DNA from: an uncultured Rickettsiales bacterium
GTDB taxonomy: Bacteria > Pseudomonadota > Alphaproteobacteria > Rickettsiales > UBA1997
Assembly: GCA_934747265.1 (NCBI GenBank)
Contig: CAKVGI010000005.1
Location: 1-64,000, forward strand
Direction of reading: 5' to 3'
DNA length: 64,000 nt
This document shows positions 27,635 through 37,021 of this stretch, piece by piece (within the stretch, counting starts at the first letter, position 1; each line of letters starts with the position of its first letter). A program made the position numbers and the translations under genes. The notes beneath the pieces were generated by a model. The model ran no database searches. It had not been told where the DNA came from and saw only the letters and a list, made by a program, of their open reading frames with translations.

Positions 27635-28723
27635 ATGAAAGAAATTAAAAGAATTGGTGTTTTTACATCTGGTGGAGATTGTTCTGGTTTGAATGCTATT
27701 ATAAGTTCCGTTGTTAGAACTGCTAATGGAAAGGGAATAGAAGTTTATGGAATTTATGATGGAACAGATGGTTTATTTTATCCAAATCTAAAATATACAA
27801 AGCTTGAAATGAAAGATTTACAAAATAATTTTTCTTATATGAGAAGTGGTGGCACTTTCTTAAAAAGTAAAAATAGAGATGGCGGAATAACAAATACCGC
27901 CGAAAAAAACAAAGAAGCTTTTAAAAAAGGCGTTGATGAGTTGAAATTAGACTCTTTAATTGTTATTGGCGGTGATGGAAGCGCTATGATAGTTTCTGAA
28001 CTTGTTGAAGGGACTGATATAAATGTTATTTGTATTCCAAAAACTATTGATAATGATACACCAATTACTGAATATTCTGTTGGATTTGATACAGCTAGAA
28101 ATGTTACGATGGAAGCTATGGATAAATTACAAACAACAGCATATAGCCATAATAGAACAATGATCATGGAGGTTATGGGTAGAGATGCTGGACATTTAGC
28201 TTTAAATACAGCTATTGCTGGTGAAGCTTGCGTTTGTTTAATACCTGAATTTTCTTATGATATAGATAGTGTTTGTAAAAAAATAGATCAAGTAAAAAAA
28301 GAAGGAATAGATTACGCGTTGGTTGTTGTTTCAGAAGGATGTAAAATGGAAAACGGAAAGTATGCCGTTGTTGAAAAATGCGGTGTAAATTGTTATAGTG
28401 GTTTTGCAAACTATATTTCTAATGAACTAGAAAAAAGAGGTTATTTAAATAGAACAACTATTTTAGGACATATTCAAAGAGGCGGTACGCCTACTGCTTA
28501 TGATAGAATTATTGCATCTGAGTTTGGCGTTCATGCGATAGATATTTTATTACAAGGCAAGAATAAAAGAATAGTTATTTTAAAAGATGGCAAGGTTTCC
28601 GATGTTGATTTATATGAAGCAGTAAAAGTTGGAAATAGACCAGTTTTAGAAGACGATTTTTTATTGAAGACAGCAAAAGCATTAGGAATTTATGTTGGTA
28701 ATGAATATATAAGAAATAAATAA
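27635..28723 (+). CDS. pfkA: 6-phosphofructokinase
   Basis: Glycolytic kinase, 362 residues from the ATG at 27635 (MKEIKRIGVFTSGGDCSGLN); the frame is open upstream but that part is AT-driven. Motifs: GGDGSAMIVSEL, PKTIDNDTPITEYSVGFDTA, EVMGRDAGHLAL and LGHIQRGGTPTAYDR. The Gly in GGDGS is typical of ATP-dependent enzymes, while the Lys in PKTIDND (instead of G-T) is found in PPi-dependent and group III enzymes, so the phosphoryl donor is not certain. recR starts 2 bases after the stop codon. Confidence 0.92.
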   Translation: MKEIKRIGVFTSGGDCSGLNAIISSVVRTANGKGIEVYGIYDGTDGLFYPNLKYTKLEMKDLQNNFSYMRSGGTFLKSKNRDGGITNTAEKNKEAFKKGVDELKLDSLIVIGGDGSAMIVSELVEGTDINVICIPKTIDNDTPITEYSVGFDTARNVTMEAMDKLQTTAYSHNRTMIMEVMGRDAGHLALNTAIAGEACVCLIPEFSYDIDSVCKKIDQVKKEGIDYALVVVSEGCKMENGKYAVVEKCGVNCYSGFANYISNELEKRGYLNRTTILGHIQRGGTPTAYDRIIASEFGVHAIDILLQGKNKRIVILKDGKVSDVDLYEAVKVGNRPVLEDDFLLKTAKALGIYVGNEYIRNK

Positions 28724-28725
28724 AA

Positions 28726-29322
28726 ATGAATAATACAATTCTAAATGATTTAATTAAAATATTTTCAAAATTACCATCACTAGGTCCCCGATCCGCAAGG
28801 AGAATAGTCTTATATCTTTTGAATAATAAGGACAATGTAATGTCTCCTTTAATTAATTCAATGGATGAAGCATTTAACCAAATCAAACATTGTCCAATAT
28901 GTGGCAATTTAACAACTGAGAATATATGTGAAATATGTTCTGATGAAACAAGAAATAAGGATATAATTTGCATTGTAGAAAATATTGCTGATTTATGGGC
29001 TATTGAAAATACAATGATATACAAAGGACAATACCATATTCTTGGCGGAACATTATCTGCAACGGAGGGTAGAGGACCTAATGAAATAAATATTGAAAGT
29101 TTGTTAGAAAAAATAAAAAATAATAAAAATATAAAAGAAGTTATAATTGCAACAAATCCAACAATTGAAGGACAAACAACAGCCTTCTACATTGCAGATA
29201 TTCTTAAAGATTTTGATCTAAAAATCACAAAACCAGCTTATGGTATTCCTTTGGGTAGTGAATTTAATTATCTAGATGAAAGCACTCTTGATATAGCTTT
29301 CAAGAATAAAAAAGAATTTTAA
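28726..29322 (+). CDS. recR: Recombination protein RecR
   Basis: Part of the RecFOR pathway with RecO (14.9 kb). The N-terminal helix-hairpin-helix is LPSLGPRSARRIVLYLL, the four-Cys zinc finger is CPICGNLTTENICEIC, and the Toprim domain starts at IICIVENIADLWAIE and contains ATNPTIEGQTTAFYIADIL. Length of 198 residues is normal. It follows pfkA with a 2-base gap, suggesting co-transcription, and is closed by a good terminator. Confidence 0.95.
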   Translation: MNNTILNDLIKIFSKLPSLGPRSARRIVLYLLNNKDNVMSPLINSMDEAFNQIKHCPICGNLTTENICEICSDETRNKDIICIVENIADLWAIENTMIYKGQYHILGGTLSATEGRGPNEINIESLLEKIKNNKNIKEVIIATNPTIEGQTTAFYIADILKDFDLKITKPAYGIPLGSEFNYLDESTLDIAFKNKKEF

Positions 29323-29328
29323 TGAATT

Positions 29329-29354
29329 AGCCCAATTTGATATTGGGCTTTTTT
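29329..29354 (+). terminator. Rho-independent terminator after recR
   Basis: The 8-bp stem AGCCCAAT / ATTGGGCT with a 5-base loop runs into T6, 7 bases after the recR stop. Confidence 0.92.
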
Positions 29355-29367
29355 AAGGTGAACAAAT

Positions 29368-30081
29368 TTAACAACGACAACCTCTATCAGTACTATTTGT
29401 TGTTCCTTTATTTTTATTTGTTCTTTTATTTAAAATTTCGCTCGCTTTTTTTATAGCTTTATCTTTTTCTTTTTTAAGATTTTCTTTTTGGCGACTTATT
29501 TCTTTATTAATATATTCATTATTTACCAGATAATGTGAAGTACCGCATATTGCAACTGTCATGGCAGTTTTTTGTAATGGCGGTAATTTTTTTACTATAT
29601 TTTTTGCACAATAAAGGGCTCCTTCTGTCATCGCTGTTGCTTTTAACTCATTTCCAACTTCTGTTTTAAATTTTTGCCAATTAAAATCTTCTCTTTCCTT
29701 TACGGCTTTTTTTACAATATGTGAAACGGGAGACATAGTTGCTATAAATGGAGCTTTATATTTTGCTGGAAGCAATTCAGAAATGATCCCCAAAGGTGCG
29801 TGAGTTTCAAATGAACTCTTTACTTCTTTTTTATATTTACCATATTCGGTTTTTGCTATACTTTTTGCTTTTTGAAATTGCGGTTCTACCTTTTGCTGAT
29901 AAAATGCTTGTGCATTACTTGCGCATTCCCTAGATTTTTCTAATGTTGTATTCTTTATTATTGAAAGTGTTGGTCCTATATTTTGTTTACAAGGTGCTAC
30001 TATACCATTTTGAATCTTTTTTGAGCCAGCAACTGCTCTTATTGCTCCTATTGTTGTTCTTGCTACTTTTTGTCCTAACAT
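29368..30081 (-). CDS. Hypothetical protein, basic and helix-rich
   Basis: No family recognised. The start at 30081 (MLGQKVARTT) is chosen because an AAAGGAGA Shine-Dalgarno precedes it by 9 bases; a longer frame begins at 30102. The 237-residue product is rich in Lys and Ala, with long predicted helices, a moderately hydrophobic middle (about 150-185) and a strongly basic tail ending in a Cys-rich RGCRC. It has no signal peptide. It converges with recR. Its clear Shine-Dalgarno, unusual here, and lack of homologs that I recognise may point to acquired DNA. Confidence 0.55.
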   Translation of the reverse strand: MLGQKVARTTIGAIRAVAGSKKIQNGIVAPCKQNIGPTLSIIKNTTLEKSRECASNAQAFYQQKVEPQFQKAKSIAKTEYGKYKKEVKSSFETHAPLGIISELLPAKYKAPFIATMSPVSHIVKKAVKEREDFNWQKFKTEVGNELKATAMTEGALYCAKNIVKKLPPLQKTAMTVAICGTSHYLVNNEYINKEISRQKENLKKEKDKAIKKASEILNKRTNKNKGTTNSTDRGCRC

Positions 30082-30678
30082 AATAACAAATCTCCTTTCC
30101 ATTTATTTTTGTTAGTAATGGAATATTTTTTATAAAAAATAATTAATTAATTTTGCAAATTCTTGGAAATTTTTCCTTAATTCACTCACAAAAATGTGGT
30201 ATTATATTTCTTTTACTCCTTATGGAGCATAAAGTCAAAAAATATAGGAAAGAAAGAGTCAAAAAAGTATTTTCTGATACTGGTTTGATTTTTTGATATT
30301 TTATTACAAAGAACTTTTATGTCTTTTGCCTTCTGTAAATCCATAAGTTTTCTTTATTATTGCCACTGATTTTATTGATAATATACATGAAGAGAAATGT
30401 CAAGATATTTTTCTAATTATTTTTATAGTTATATAATATTTTTTTATTTACTTGTATTTTTTATTATAAATATAATTAAATCAATCTTTATGTGCAACTT
30501 TACATAGAAAATATATAAATATATATTTTATAATTAGGTTGAATAAATATATTTTTCAACTATTAATTGACATAAAAAAAAATATTTTTTGTACTTCCGA
30601 AAATTATTTTTCAATACATTATAGGCTTATAAATTTTTTTAAATTTATATAGAATTTTAAAATTATTATAAATAACCT
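30082..30678. other. Gene-poor 0.6-kb gap; one doubtful 43-codon frame
   Basis: AT-rich spacer between two unrelated genes. On the minus strand 30213-30344 is an open frame for 43 residues starting MDLQKAKDIKVL, with no convincing ribosome site; I do not call it a gene. A TTGACA hexamer at 30567-30572 could be the -35 box of the gene starting at 30679. No RNA gene or repeat was recognised. Confidence 0.5.
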
Positions 30679-31068
30679 ATGGTTGAAATGAAAAATAAGC
30701 TTATAAGAGAACTAATGTTTGAAGAAGATTATATTAGTACGAAAAATTTTATAAGTGAGGCATCTGATAATAAAATATATAAAAGTAAGTCCATTAAGGA
30801 AAACACGGATTTTGAATATCGTTATTCTAATGATAATTTATATTTTAAATCTGAAATTGCATTATGGAAGGCAGTAATTTTGCAAGCTTTGGTGGATTTG
30901 CAAAGTAATTCAAAAAAGAAAATAGCAAACACATATAGAATAAAAGCACTAATGTGGTTTAATTTAAAAAATGAAGAATTTTTAACTGTATGTAATTACG
31001 CCGGTCTTGATCCAAAATATGTTTATGAAAAATCAAGAATAGTAAAAGAAAATAACAAATTTTTATAG
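30679..31068 (+). CDS. Conserved hypothetical protein, alphaproteobacterial phage-like type
   Basis: A 129-residue protein. The C-terminal half (about 58-125) has ALWKAVILQALVDLQ, then YRIKALMWFNLKNEEFLTVCNYAGLDPKYVYEK. This 'W-A-x-IL-A-x-x-D ... A-x-x-W-(x)-F-x-x-VC-x-AGLDP-x-x-V' pattern occurs in small proteins of alphaproteobacterial genomes, some near phage genes. Function unknown. The N-terminal half is charged and not conserved in any family I recognise. It stands alone and converges with cmk. Confidence 0.6.
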   Translation: MVEMKNKLIRELMFEEDYISTKNFISEASDNKIYKSKSIKENTDFEYRYSNDNLYFKSEIALWKAVILQALVDLQSNSKKKIANTYRIKALMWFNLKNEEFLTVCNYAGLDPKYVYEKSRIVKENNKFL

Positions 31069-31069
31069 T

Positions 31070-31094
31070 TTGTGAGCTTAAAATAAGCCCACAA
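31070..31094. terminator. Imperfect hairpin between convergent genes
   Basis: TTGTGaGCTT pairs with AAGCcCACAA (one mismatch) between the 129-aa gene and cmk, which converge here. Likely a bidirectional terminator. Confidence 0.5.
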
Positions 31095-31101
31095 TATTAT
31101 T

Positions 31102-31725
31102 TTATTTTATAAAACTAAGCACATATTCAAAAGCTTCTTCTATATTTTTGTCTGTTGTGTCTATTAAAATGGCATCATCAGCTTTTTTAAATGGACTTGC
31201 TACTCTATTCATATCTTGTTCGTCTCTTTTTTTAACTTTTTCTAATATTTCGTCATAAGATACATCTTGTCCTTTTTCCTTCATTTCTTTATATCTTCTA
31301 TTAGCTCTTTCTTCTGCGGATGCTGTAATAAAAAATTTATATGTTGCATCAGGACAAATAACTGTTCCTATATCTCTACCATCTAATATTGCACCTTTAT
31401 CTTGATTGGCAAAATTCCTTTGATAATTAAAAAGAATATCTCTTACGGATTGCATTTTTGCGACGGTTGATGCTTTGCCACCTATTTCTTCTGTAAAAAT
31501 TATTGGATTATTAATATCTTCTTCATTTAGTGTTTTTGCAACTTCAACAACTGCTTGTTCACTATTAAGATCAACATTTTGTTGAATACATTTATATGCA
31601 ACGCCTCTATATAAACCACCAGTATTTAAATGCGGTATTCCAAATTTTTCTGATAATAATTTTGAAATTGTACCCTTGCCAGATGCGGAAGGTCCGTCTA
31701 TTGCAATTACTAATTTTTTATCCAT
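31102..31725 (-). CDS. cmk: Cytidylate kinase
   Basis: Phosphorylates CMP and dCMP. The P-loop is IAIDGPSASGKGTIS, followed by LNTGGLYRGVAYKC, the CMP-binding LDGRDIGTVICPDATYKFFITASAEERANRR and a C-terminal lid region KKRDEQDMNR. In many Proteobacteria cmk precedes rpsA; here rpsA is 20 kb away. At 207 residues it is slightly short. The 160 bases upstream are AT-rich before the repeat element. Confidence 0.95.
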   Translation of the reverse strand: MDKKLVIAIDGPSASGKGTISKLLSEKFGIPHLNTGGLYRGVAYKCIQQNVDLNSEQAVVEVAKTLNEEDINNPIIFTEEIGGKASTVAKMQSVRDILFNYQRNFANQDKGAILDGRDIGTVICPDATYKFFITASAEERANRRYKEMKEKGQDVSYDEILEKVKKRDEQDMNRVASPFKKADDAILIDTTDKNIEEAFEYVLSFIK

Positions 31726-31889
31726 ATTAAAGTCATTATTGTTTGATTAAAAATAACAATATAAAAAATAAAATCAACGTTTTTTAATTTTAAGATATTA
31801 GTACTGATAATTTTTGGTTTATTTTAATTGTTATAACACCAAGAAATTGATACGAAATGTTTTTTATTATTCTCTGTAAGGAAAAACTG

Positions 31890-32560
31890 ATAAAGTCAAT
31901 CTCTCATTGTAAAGAGAGTGGCTGATATGAAGCACATCGCCATTGCCCCCCTTGTAAGGAAAGAGCTAGTTGCAGAACACCTCCTTTCTGCCCCCCTTTG
32001 TAAGGAGCTGACGTAGTCGGTACCCCTCTCTGCCCCCCTTTGTAAGGGGGGAGTCAGTCGTAGACTGACAGGGGGGTTGAGAACATCCATTTATTTTATA
32101 ATAAAACAAAATGAATAATTGAAAATTGAAAATAAAATATAAAGTCAGAGATTTATTTTAAAAATAAAATATAAAGTTAAGGAGCTTAAATTTAAGATTT
32201 AAAATTAAGAATTAAGAATTAAGAATAATATATCTATTTAAATAAAATAATTATTATTAATATACTAATACCGTATAAAACATAGTTTAAAATAATTAAA
32301 GTATTTTAAACTACCCTTGCCCCCCTTATCAGGGTGGGAATGGAAGGGGAACTTATCAGAGGGGTGGAGGAACATCCCCTATCAGAGGTGATGGGGTGTA
32401 CCCTTATCAAGGGAAAATGAGAGGAACTTATCAGGGTGGATGAGGAAATCTTATCAGGGGGATGGAATGAAGAGACCTTATCAGGTGATATAGAGAATAT
32501 CCTTTAACAAGGGGATGAAAAATATCCCTTAGCGGGGGTAGTAAGAGAGACACTCGCTCT
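31890..32560 (-). repeat. Composite repeat element, copy 1 (two repeat families around a spacer)
   Basis: Left part (31890-32085): about four units of the TTACAAAG family in reverse orientation (CCCCCCTTTGTAAGG), with the perfect hairpin GTCAGTC-GTA-GACTGAC at 32053-32069. Middle (32086-32310): AT-rich spacer. Right part (32311-32560): about ten 25-27-bp units of a second family, TTATCAGGG plus GGAATGGAAGGGGAAC-like linkers. The same three-part order appears inverted at 39705-40860, and the spacers are recognisably related (TTTATTTTATAA...AATAATTGAAAATT; AAGTATTTTAA at the far end). No protein gene is supported inside. The rest of the gap, 32561-32926, is AT-rich. Confidence 0.8.
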
Positions 32561-32926
32561 TAGTATAGAGTAAAAATGAATATAATTTATTTAATAAGCT
32601 ATATTAGAAAACGCAAGGAAAGTAGAGATTATAGACGGAAACAAATTAATTGTTATCGGTATCAAATGCCTAAATATTATTAATTTTTTTATATATTATT
32701 GTTATATGCAGTATGCGTATTTGATAATATACTAAAAAGTGTATCATAAATTTACAACTAAAAATAGAAAATTTTTTACTTATAAAAATACGGTTTGAGA
32801 TATGAAAAATAATGTTAAAATTACTTTTATTATTTATTATTTTTAAAAAAATAAAATAAAAGGTTGACTTTTAAAATATTATAGGTTGTATTAATGGTGT
32901 TATTAACAACTAGGAGTCGTATATAT

Positions 32927-33211
32927 ATGGAACAATATGTAGATTATGATATTATACTTACCCCAAAATCATCAAAGAGGGAAAAAGTAGTTCCACAAAA
33001 TAGACAAGGCGAAGTACCTTGTGTAGAATTTTCTAACAATACAAGAACAAGAAAAAATTCCGCATATAATGTTATGGGAGAGCCCAGAAAAGATAACAAA
33101 AAATCACATTATACTGAAAAATATAAAAAGCCAGATCAAGAAAAAAGACAACATACTTCGGAAGTTGAAAGATCAAGGAGAGAGAATAGTGATTGTGTTC
33201 ATGCTATGTAG
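32927..33211 (+). CDS. Small hypothetical protein, highly charged
   Basis: 94 residues from the ATG at 32927 (MEQYVDYDIILTPKSSKR), which has a GGAG 10 bases upstream; a longer frame starts at 32894. The product is very hydrophilic, rich in K, R, E, N and S, and probably disordered. No family recognised. A TTGACT hexamer lies at 32864. It sits between a repeat element and pyrH, where frr would normally be found, but it does not resemble Frr. It may be a real small gene or chance. Confidence 0.35.
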   Translation: MEQYVDYDIILTPKSSKREKVVPQNRQGEVPCVEFSNNTRTRKNSAYNVMGEPRKDNKKSHYTEKYKKPDQEKRQHTSEVERSRRENSDCVHAM

Positions 33212-33302
33212 ATAGCTAAATTTTATTTTCTTAGCAAATAAATAATAAATATTACATTTGCGATTGATAAATAAAAATCAATAAAGTTAAATTATACTTT
33301 AA

Positions 33303-33332
33303 ATGGTATTAGACATAAAAATCTAATACCAT
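33303..33332. terminator. Perfect hairpin after pyrH
   Basis: An 11-bp perfect stem ATGGTATTAGA / TCTAATACCAT with an 8-base loop lies between the convergent ends of the small hypothetical gene and pyrH. Confidence 0.65.
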
Positions 33333-33353
33333 AAATTTTATCAAAAAATATAA

Positions 33354-34076
33354 TTATTTTAAACCTTCTCTGTTTATAATTGTATATTTTCCTTCACCTT
33401 TTATCGCTTTCAAGAACGCATCTTGTTCTGAAATTTTAAATACAAGAATTGGCATATTATTATCCCTTGCAAGTGTTAAGGCTGTTGGATCCATAACTCT
33501 TAAATCTCGCTTGATTGCTTCATTAAATGAAATTGCATCGAATCTTGTTGCGTCTTGATATTTTTTAGGATCTTTATCATAAACGCCATCAACTTGTGTA
33601 CCTTTTAATATAACATCGCAATTCATTTCTGTTGCTCTCAAAACGGAAGCTGTATCAGTTGTAAAATAAGGGTTTCCAGTACCAGATACAAAAATATTAA
33701 TATGTCCTTTCTCTAAATGGCTCAATGCTTTTCTTAATGTATAAGTTTCACATACGCCTGTCATAGCAAGCGCAGACATCATTCTCGTTTCTACTCCATA
33801 TTTTTCAATACCAGCTTGTAAAGCTATACCATTCATAACAGTTGCTAGCATTCCCATATAATCAGCACTTGCTCTGTCCATTATTTCACTTGTAGATGAT
33901 ACGCCTCTAAAAATATTTCCACCGCCAACAACAATGGATATTTCCGCGCCAGCTTTGTGAATACTTACAATTTCTTCGCAGGTCTTTTTTATAGCATTCA
34001 TATCATGTCCAAAAGGTTTATCCCCCATTAATGACTCGCCGGATACTTTAAATAGAACTCTTTTATATTTTAACAT
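33354..34076 (-). CDS. pyrH: Uridylate (UMP) kinase
   Basis: Hexameric amino-acid-kinase-fold enzyme making UDP. Motifs: RVLFKVSGESLMGD, ISIVVGGGNIFRGV, DYMGMLATVMNGIALQ, GTGNPYFTTDTASVLRA, and DGVYDKDPKKY. 240 residues, normal length. It normally follows rpsB and tsf directly; here the type IIG enzyme and its regulator (34.3-37.4 kb) separate them. A hairpin with a T run ends 22 bases upstream of its start codon. Confidence 0.96.
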   Translation of the reverse strand: MLKYKRVLFKVSGESLMGDKPFGHDMNAIKKTCEEIVSIHKAGAEISIVVGGGNIFRGVSSTSEIMDRASADYMGMLATVMNGIALQAGIEKYGVETRMMSALAMTGVCETYTLRKALSHLEKGHINIFVSGTGNPYFTTDTASVLRATEMNCDVILKGTQVDGVYDKDPKKYQDATRFDAISFNEAIKRDLRVMDPTALTLARDNNMPILVFKISEQDAFLKAIKGEGKYTIINREGLK

Positions 34077-34098
34077 TTTTTTCCTTTTTAATTAATAT

Positions 34099-34132
34099 AA
34101 AAAATGGATACATCCTTGCTAAATGTATCCAT
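34099..34132 (-). terminator. Terminator or attenuator just upstream of pyrH
   Basis: On the minus strand ATGGATACAT and ATGTATCCAT form a perfect 10-bp stem with a 9-base loop followed by T6, and the pyrH ATG comes 22 bases later. It probably ends transcription from the restriction gene, but its closeness to pyrH leaves almost no space for a separate promoter, so conditional readthrough is possible. Confidence 0.75.
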
Positions 34133-34305
34133 TTATTTATTCGTTTTAATAAAATATTTTTTATTTCTTTTCATCTAATAAAAATTTTTAATTCTACAAT
34201 TAAATTATTTATAATAAGTGTATTATAAAAATATTAATTTTCAAGAAAAATATGAATTTTATAATAAAGATTTATTTATAATACTAAAAATTAAAAAATA
34301 AATCC

Positions 34306-36792
34306 TTATTTTAATAATTCATATTTAAACAACTTATCTTGAATATATTTTTTATAATACAATTTTAATTTTTCCTTTAACGAAACAATATAACTATTCA
34401 ATTCAACATAATCATAATAAATACAGCTATTCTTTTTATTATTCCAATTTTCATTGCTTGGTAAAAGTTTGTTATTATTTATATCTAATTTATAATAAGT
34501 ATTGCACTCCATATCTATTTGATACAAACCATAAGAATAATTGCTATTATAATTTTTTGTCTTTTTTAATTCCAATAAAATGTCGTTCCATATTTTAAAT
34601 AATTCTTCCTCATCTTTATTTAATTTAAAATTTTTTAAATCATTATCTGCTATCGTATTTTGAGAAAAACATAATTTATTTCTATAAAATCTACCATCAC
34701 TACCATTAAAAGAAATACATTTATTTTGCCTACACAAACAAGTATAAATTAAACAAGATTTTAATAAATCTTTGTCTTTTAGGTATTCCTCACCTTTGTC
34801 AGCAGTTGTAAAATAAATATCTCTTTCATACCAATTTTCTTGTGGATATAATTTAGCACAAAACAAAGGAAGTTTTGTAATATAATTATCAGAACGGAGG
34901 TAAAAGCCATCATCTATGTAAAATTGTTGTCTTACTAGATAGTTATTTAATGGAGCAATAGCAAAATTAATGCTTCTTAAATAACCAATGATATTCTTAT
35001 TAAAAATACTTTTTTGTCCTTTTCTATCTATTTTTTTTCTTTCTAAACCATCAGTTCCACACCATACATTAGTTTCAATATCGTTATTAAATTGTCTTTT
35101 ATCATATAATATAGTAAAATTTTTATTACATTTTTTTATATAAACATTTTTTACAAATTCTAAATTTTCATTTTGATTTATATTATAAGCTTTTAATCCA
35201 AAATTTTTCTGTTCTTTATTTATATTTTGCCATATAATTAAACTTATTGAACTTGGACTAGCATGAAAATATTGTCTATTCAATAAATAACCATCAATAA
35301 AAGTTTTATTAACCAAATCTATACTTTTGAAATATTTAACTGGGCTATATAGAATATAAAAATCATTTTCTTTTTTTAAATAATATTCAAAAGCCGACCA
35401 TATGAATTGATTACTTATTTCTCTTGTTGATTTTGTATTTTTATTTCTATTTTTAAATTTGTTTTTCATTTCATTACAAACAAAATTTAATTTTCTACTG
35501 TTTCTAATTTCTTCATCAAATCCTTTTATATTATCACTTGAACTATCTTGATAAGGTGGATTTTCCAACATAATTATATTTATATTTGGATTTTTTACAT
35601 AGCTGTTTAATTCATTAATACAATTAGAATATAGTTTTTTATTTTCTTCTGTTTGTATTGTGTCTAAATTGTATTGACCTGTTATAAAGTATTCACTTAA
35701 AGCATCACCGCCATGAACTAAATCTTCATTTTGTTTTACATTTTCAACAGGTGGAATAATCATTTTTACTTTATCGCCTATTAGACTATTTAAAACAACC
35801 CATTCTTTTAATTCGTAAGTATTTACTATACAATGTTGGAGTTCATTGTCAAAAAGATAATCATAAATTGAAATTGAAGTTTGATAATTCTCTAATTCCT
35901 CCATGGTTATTAAATTAAAATTCTTATTTATCATTTTAATAACCTTGTTTTTATCTTTTAAATATAATTCTATTGTTTCTTCTTCTAAATATTTGTCTAA
36001 TTCTTGTATTGTAATATCTTTTACATTTTTGTCTGTAAAAAATTGTTCTAAATTTCCTGTTCCAGCACATCTATCAAGTATAATATAATCATTGTTTGCC
36101 TCTTTTATTTTTTTAATTGCCTGTCTAACAAGTTTTGTTGAAAGTTTTACATATTCTTTTGGCGTGTAAAATGCTCCTAATTCTTTTTTGTGTTGATTAT
36201 CATTTAAACAATCCATTATATATTTAAAGTCTTCTTCCTGTCCTTGCCAAGGGTAAATTGGTAGGGTTTTAGGATCTCTTAATTCATTAAAAAAATCAAT
36301 TTTCTTTTTTGTTGGGTTTTCACTGTAAAATCTGTTTGCGTAGCCAATAACACAATATAAATCAATGTTGATTTTTATAAATTCATTACTCTCTAAAATC
36401 TCTGCAATTTTTTTTAAATTTTGGCTATATTCTATAATTTCTGGTTTTATATCTGTATAATATGAATTATTATTTATGCTAGCACTACCAACATATTGTT
36501 TTTCAATATCTTTTAAAAAATCGTTTGACTTATATAAATAAGCTTTTTCATCATTTAATGATACTAATAAAATTTGAGAAGGAATATTTTTTCCATTATT
36601 TCTTTTTTTAGATAAATATTTAATTGCTTGTAGTAAAACTGAATTTATATTATCTATTCTTAGTTTGAACTCTAAAATAGTTCCTCCAATAATTCCATCT
36701 GTAAAATCGTCATATAGTGGAATTGAACCATTTATTTTATTTAATAAATTATAAAATTCTATTTGACCTTCTTTTTCGTTGTTGAAAGGCAT
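34306..36792 (-). CDS. Type IIG-like restriction-modification enzyme (nuclease + N6-adenine methyltransferase)
   Basis: An 828-residue fusion. The N-terminus has a PD-(D/E)xK-like site (TDGIIGG...EFK, residues 31-43, then a Q in LLQAIKYL). The methyltransferase core has motif X-like GAFYTPKEYV (206-215), the SAM-binding motif LDRCAGTGN (239-247) and the catalytic NPPY (411-414) in MLENPPYQD. The long C-terminal part would hold target recognition. One polypeptide thus both cuts and protects. A divergent XRE regulator lies 229 bases away. Composition is even more AT-rich (N, K, Y, I) than its neighbours, suggesting transfer. The frame is intact. Confidence 0.85.
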   Translation of the reverse strand: MPFNNEKEGQIEFYNLLNKINGSIPLYDDFTDGIIGGTILEFKLRIDNINSVLLQAIKYLSKKRNNGKNIPSQILLVSLNDEKAYLYKSNDFLKDIEKQYVGSASINNNSYYTDIKPEIIEYSQNLKKIAEILESNEFIKINIDLYCVIGYANRFYSENPTKKKIDFFNELRDPKTLPIYPWQGQEEDFKYIMDCLNDNQHKKELGAFYTPKEYVKLSTKLVRQAIKKIKEANNDYIILDRCAGTGNLEQFFTDKNVKDITIQELDKYLEEETIELYLKDKNKVIKMINKNFNLITMEELENYQTSISIYDYLFDNELQHCIVNTYELKEWVVLNSLIGDKVKMIIPPVENVKQNEDLVHGGDALSEYFITGQYNLDTIQTEENKKLYSNCINELNSYVKNPNINIIMLENPPYQDSSSDNIKGFDEEIRNSRKLNFVCNEMKNKFKNRNKNTKSTREISNQFIWSAFEYYLKKENDFYILYSPVKYFKSIDLVNKTFIDGYLLNRQYFHASPSSISLIIWQNINKEQKNFGLKAYNINQNENLEFVKNVYIKKCNKNFTILYDKRQFNNDIETNVWCGTDGLERKKIDRKGQKSIFNKNIIGYLRSINFAIAPLNNYLVRQQFYIDDGFYLRSDNYITKLPLFCAKLYPQENWYERDIYFTTADKGEEYLKDKDLLKSCLIYTCLCRQNKCISFNGSDGRFYRNKLCFSQNTIADNDLKNFKLNKDEEELFKIWNDILLELKKTKNYNSNYSYGLYQIDMECNTYYKLDINNNKLLPSNENWNNKKNSCIYYDYVELNSYIVSLKEKLKLYYKKYIQDKLFKYELLK

Positions 36793-36974
36793 TAACTATG
36801 AAGTATTATTTAATTTAATTAATATAATTTTATTTTTTTCGTATTCTATACTATAAATTTTAAATTTATGATGACTTGTGTTAGTAAATATTATGAAGTA
36901 TTGATATTATTTAATTAAAATATTACATATATACTATTTATTTGTAATTTTTATAAATAAATAAAAAATAATAG

Positions 36975-37007
36975 CAATTTATAGTATTTTAAATTAACTA
37001 TAAATTG
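36975..37007. promoter_or_regulatory. Perfect inverted repeat, probable operator of the XRE regulator
   Basis: CAATTTATAGT (36975-36985) and ACTATAAATTG (36997-37007) are an 11-bp perfect inverted repeat with an 11-base spacer, ending 14 bases before the regulator's ATG. Controller proteins of restriction systems bind such symmetrical sites to regulate themselves and the nuclease. Confidence 0.6.
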
Positions 37008-37021
37008 TTAACTTCATTTAT

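Noticed and set aside
30213..30344. 43-codon minus-strand frame
   Set aside because: No ribosome site, no known family and within the length expected by chance in this DNA.
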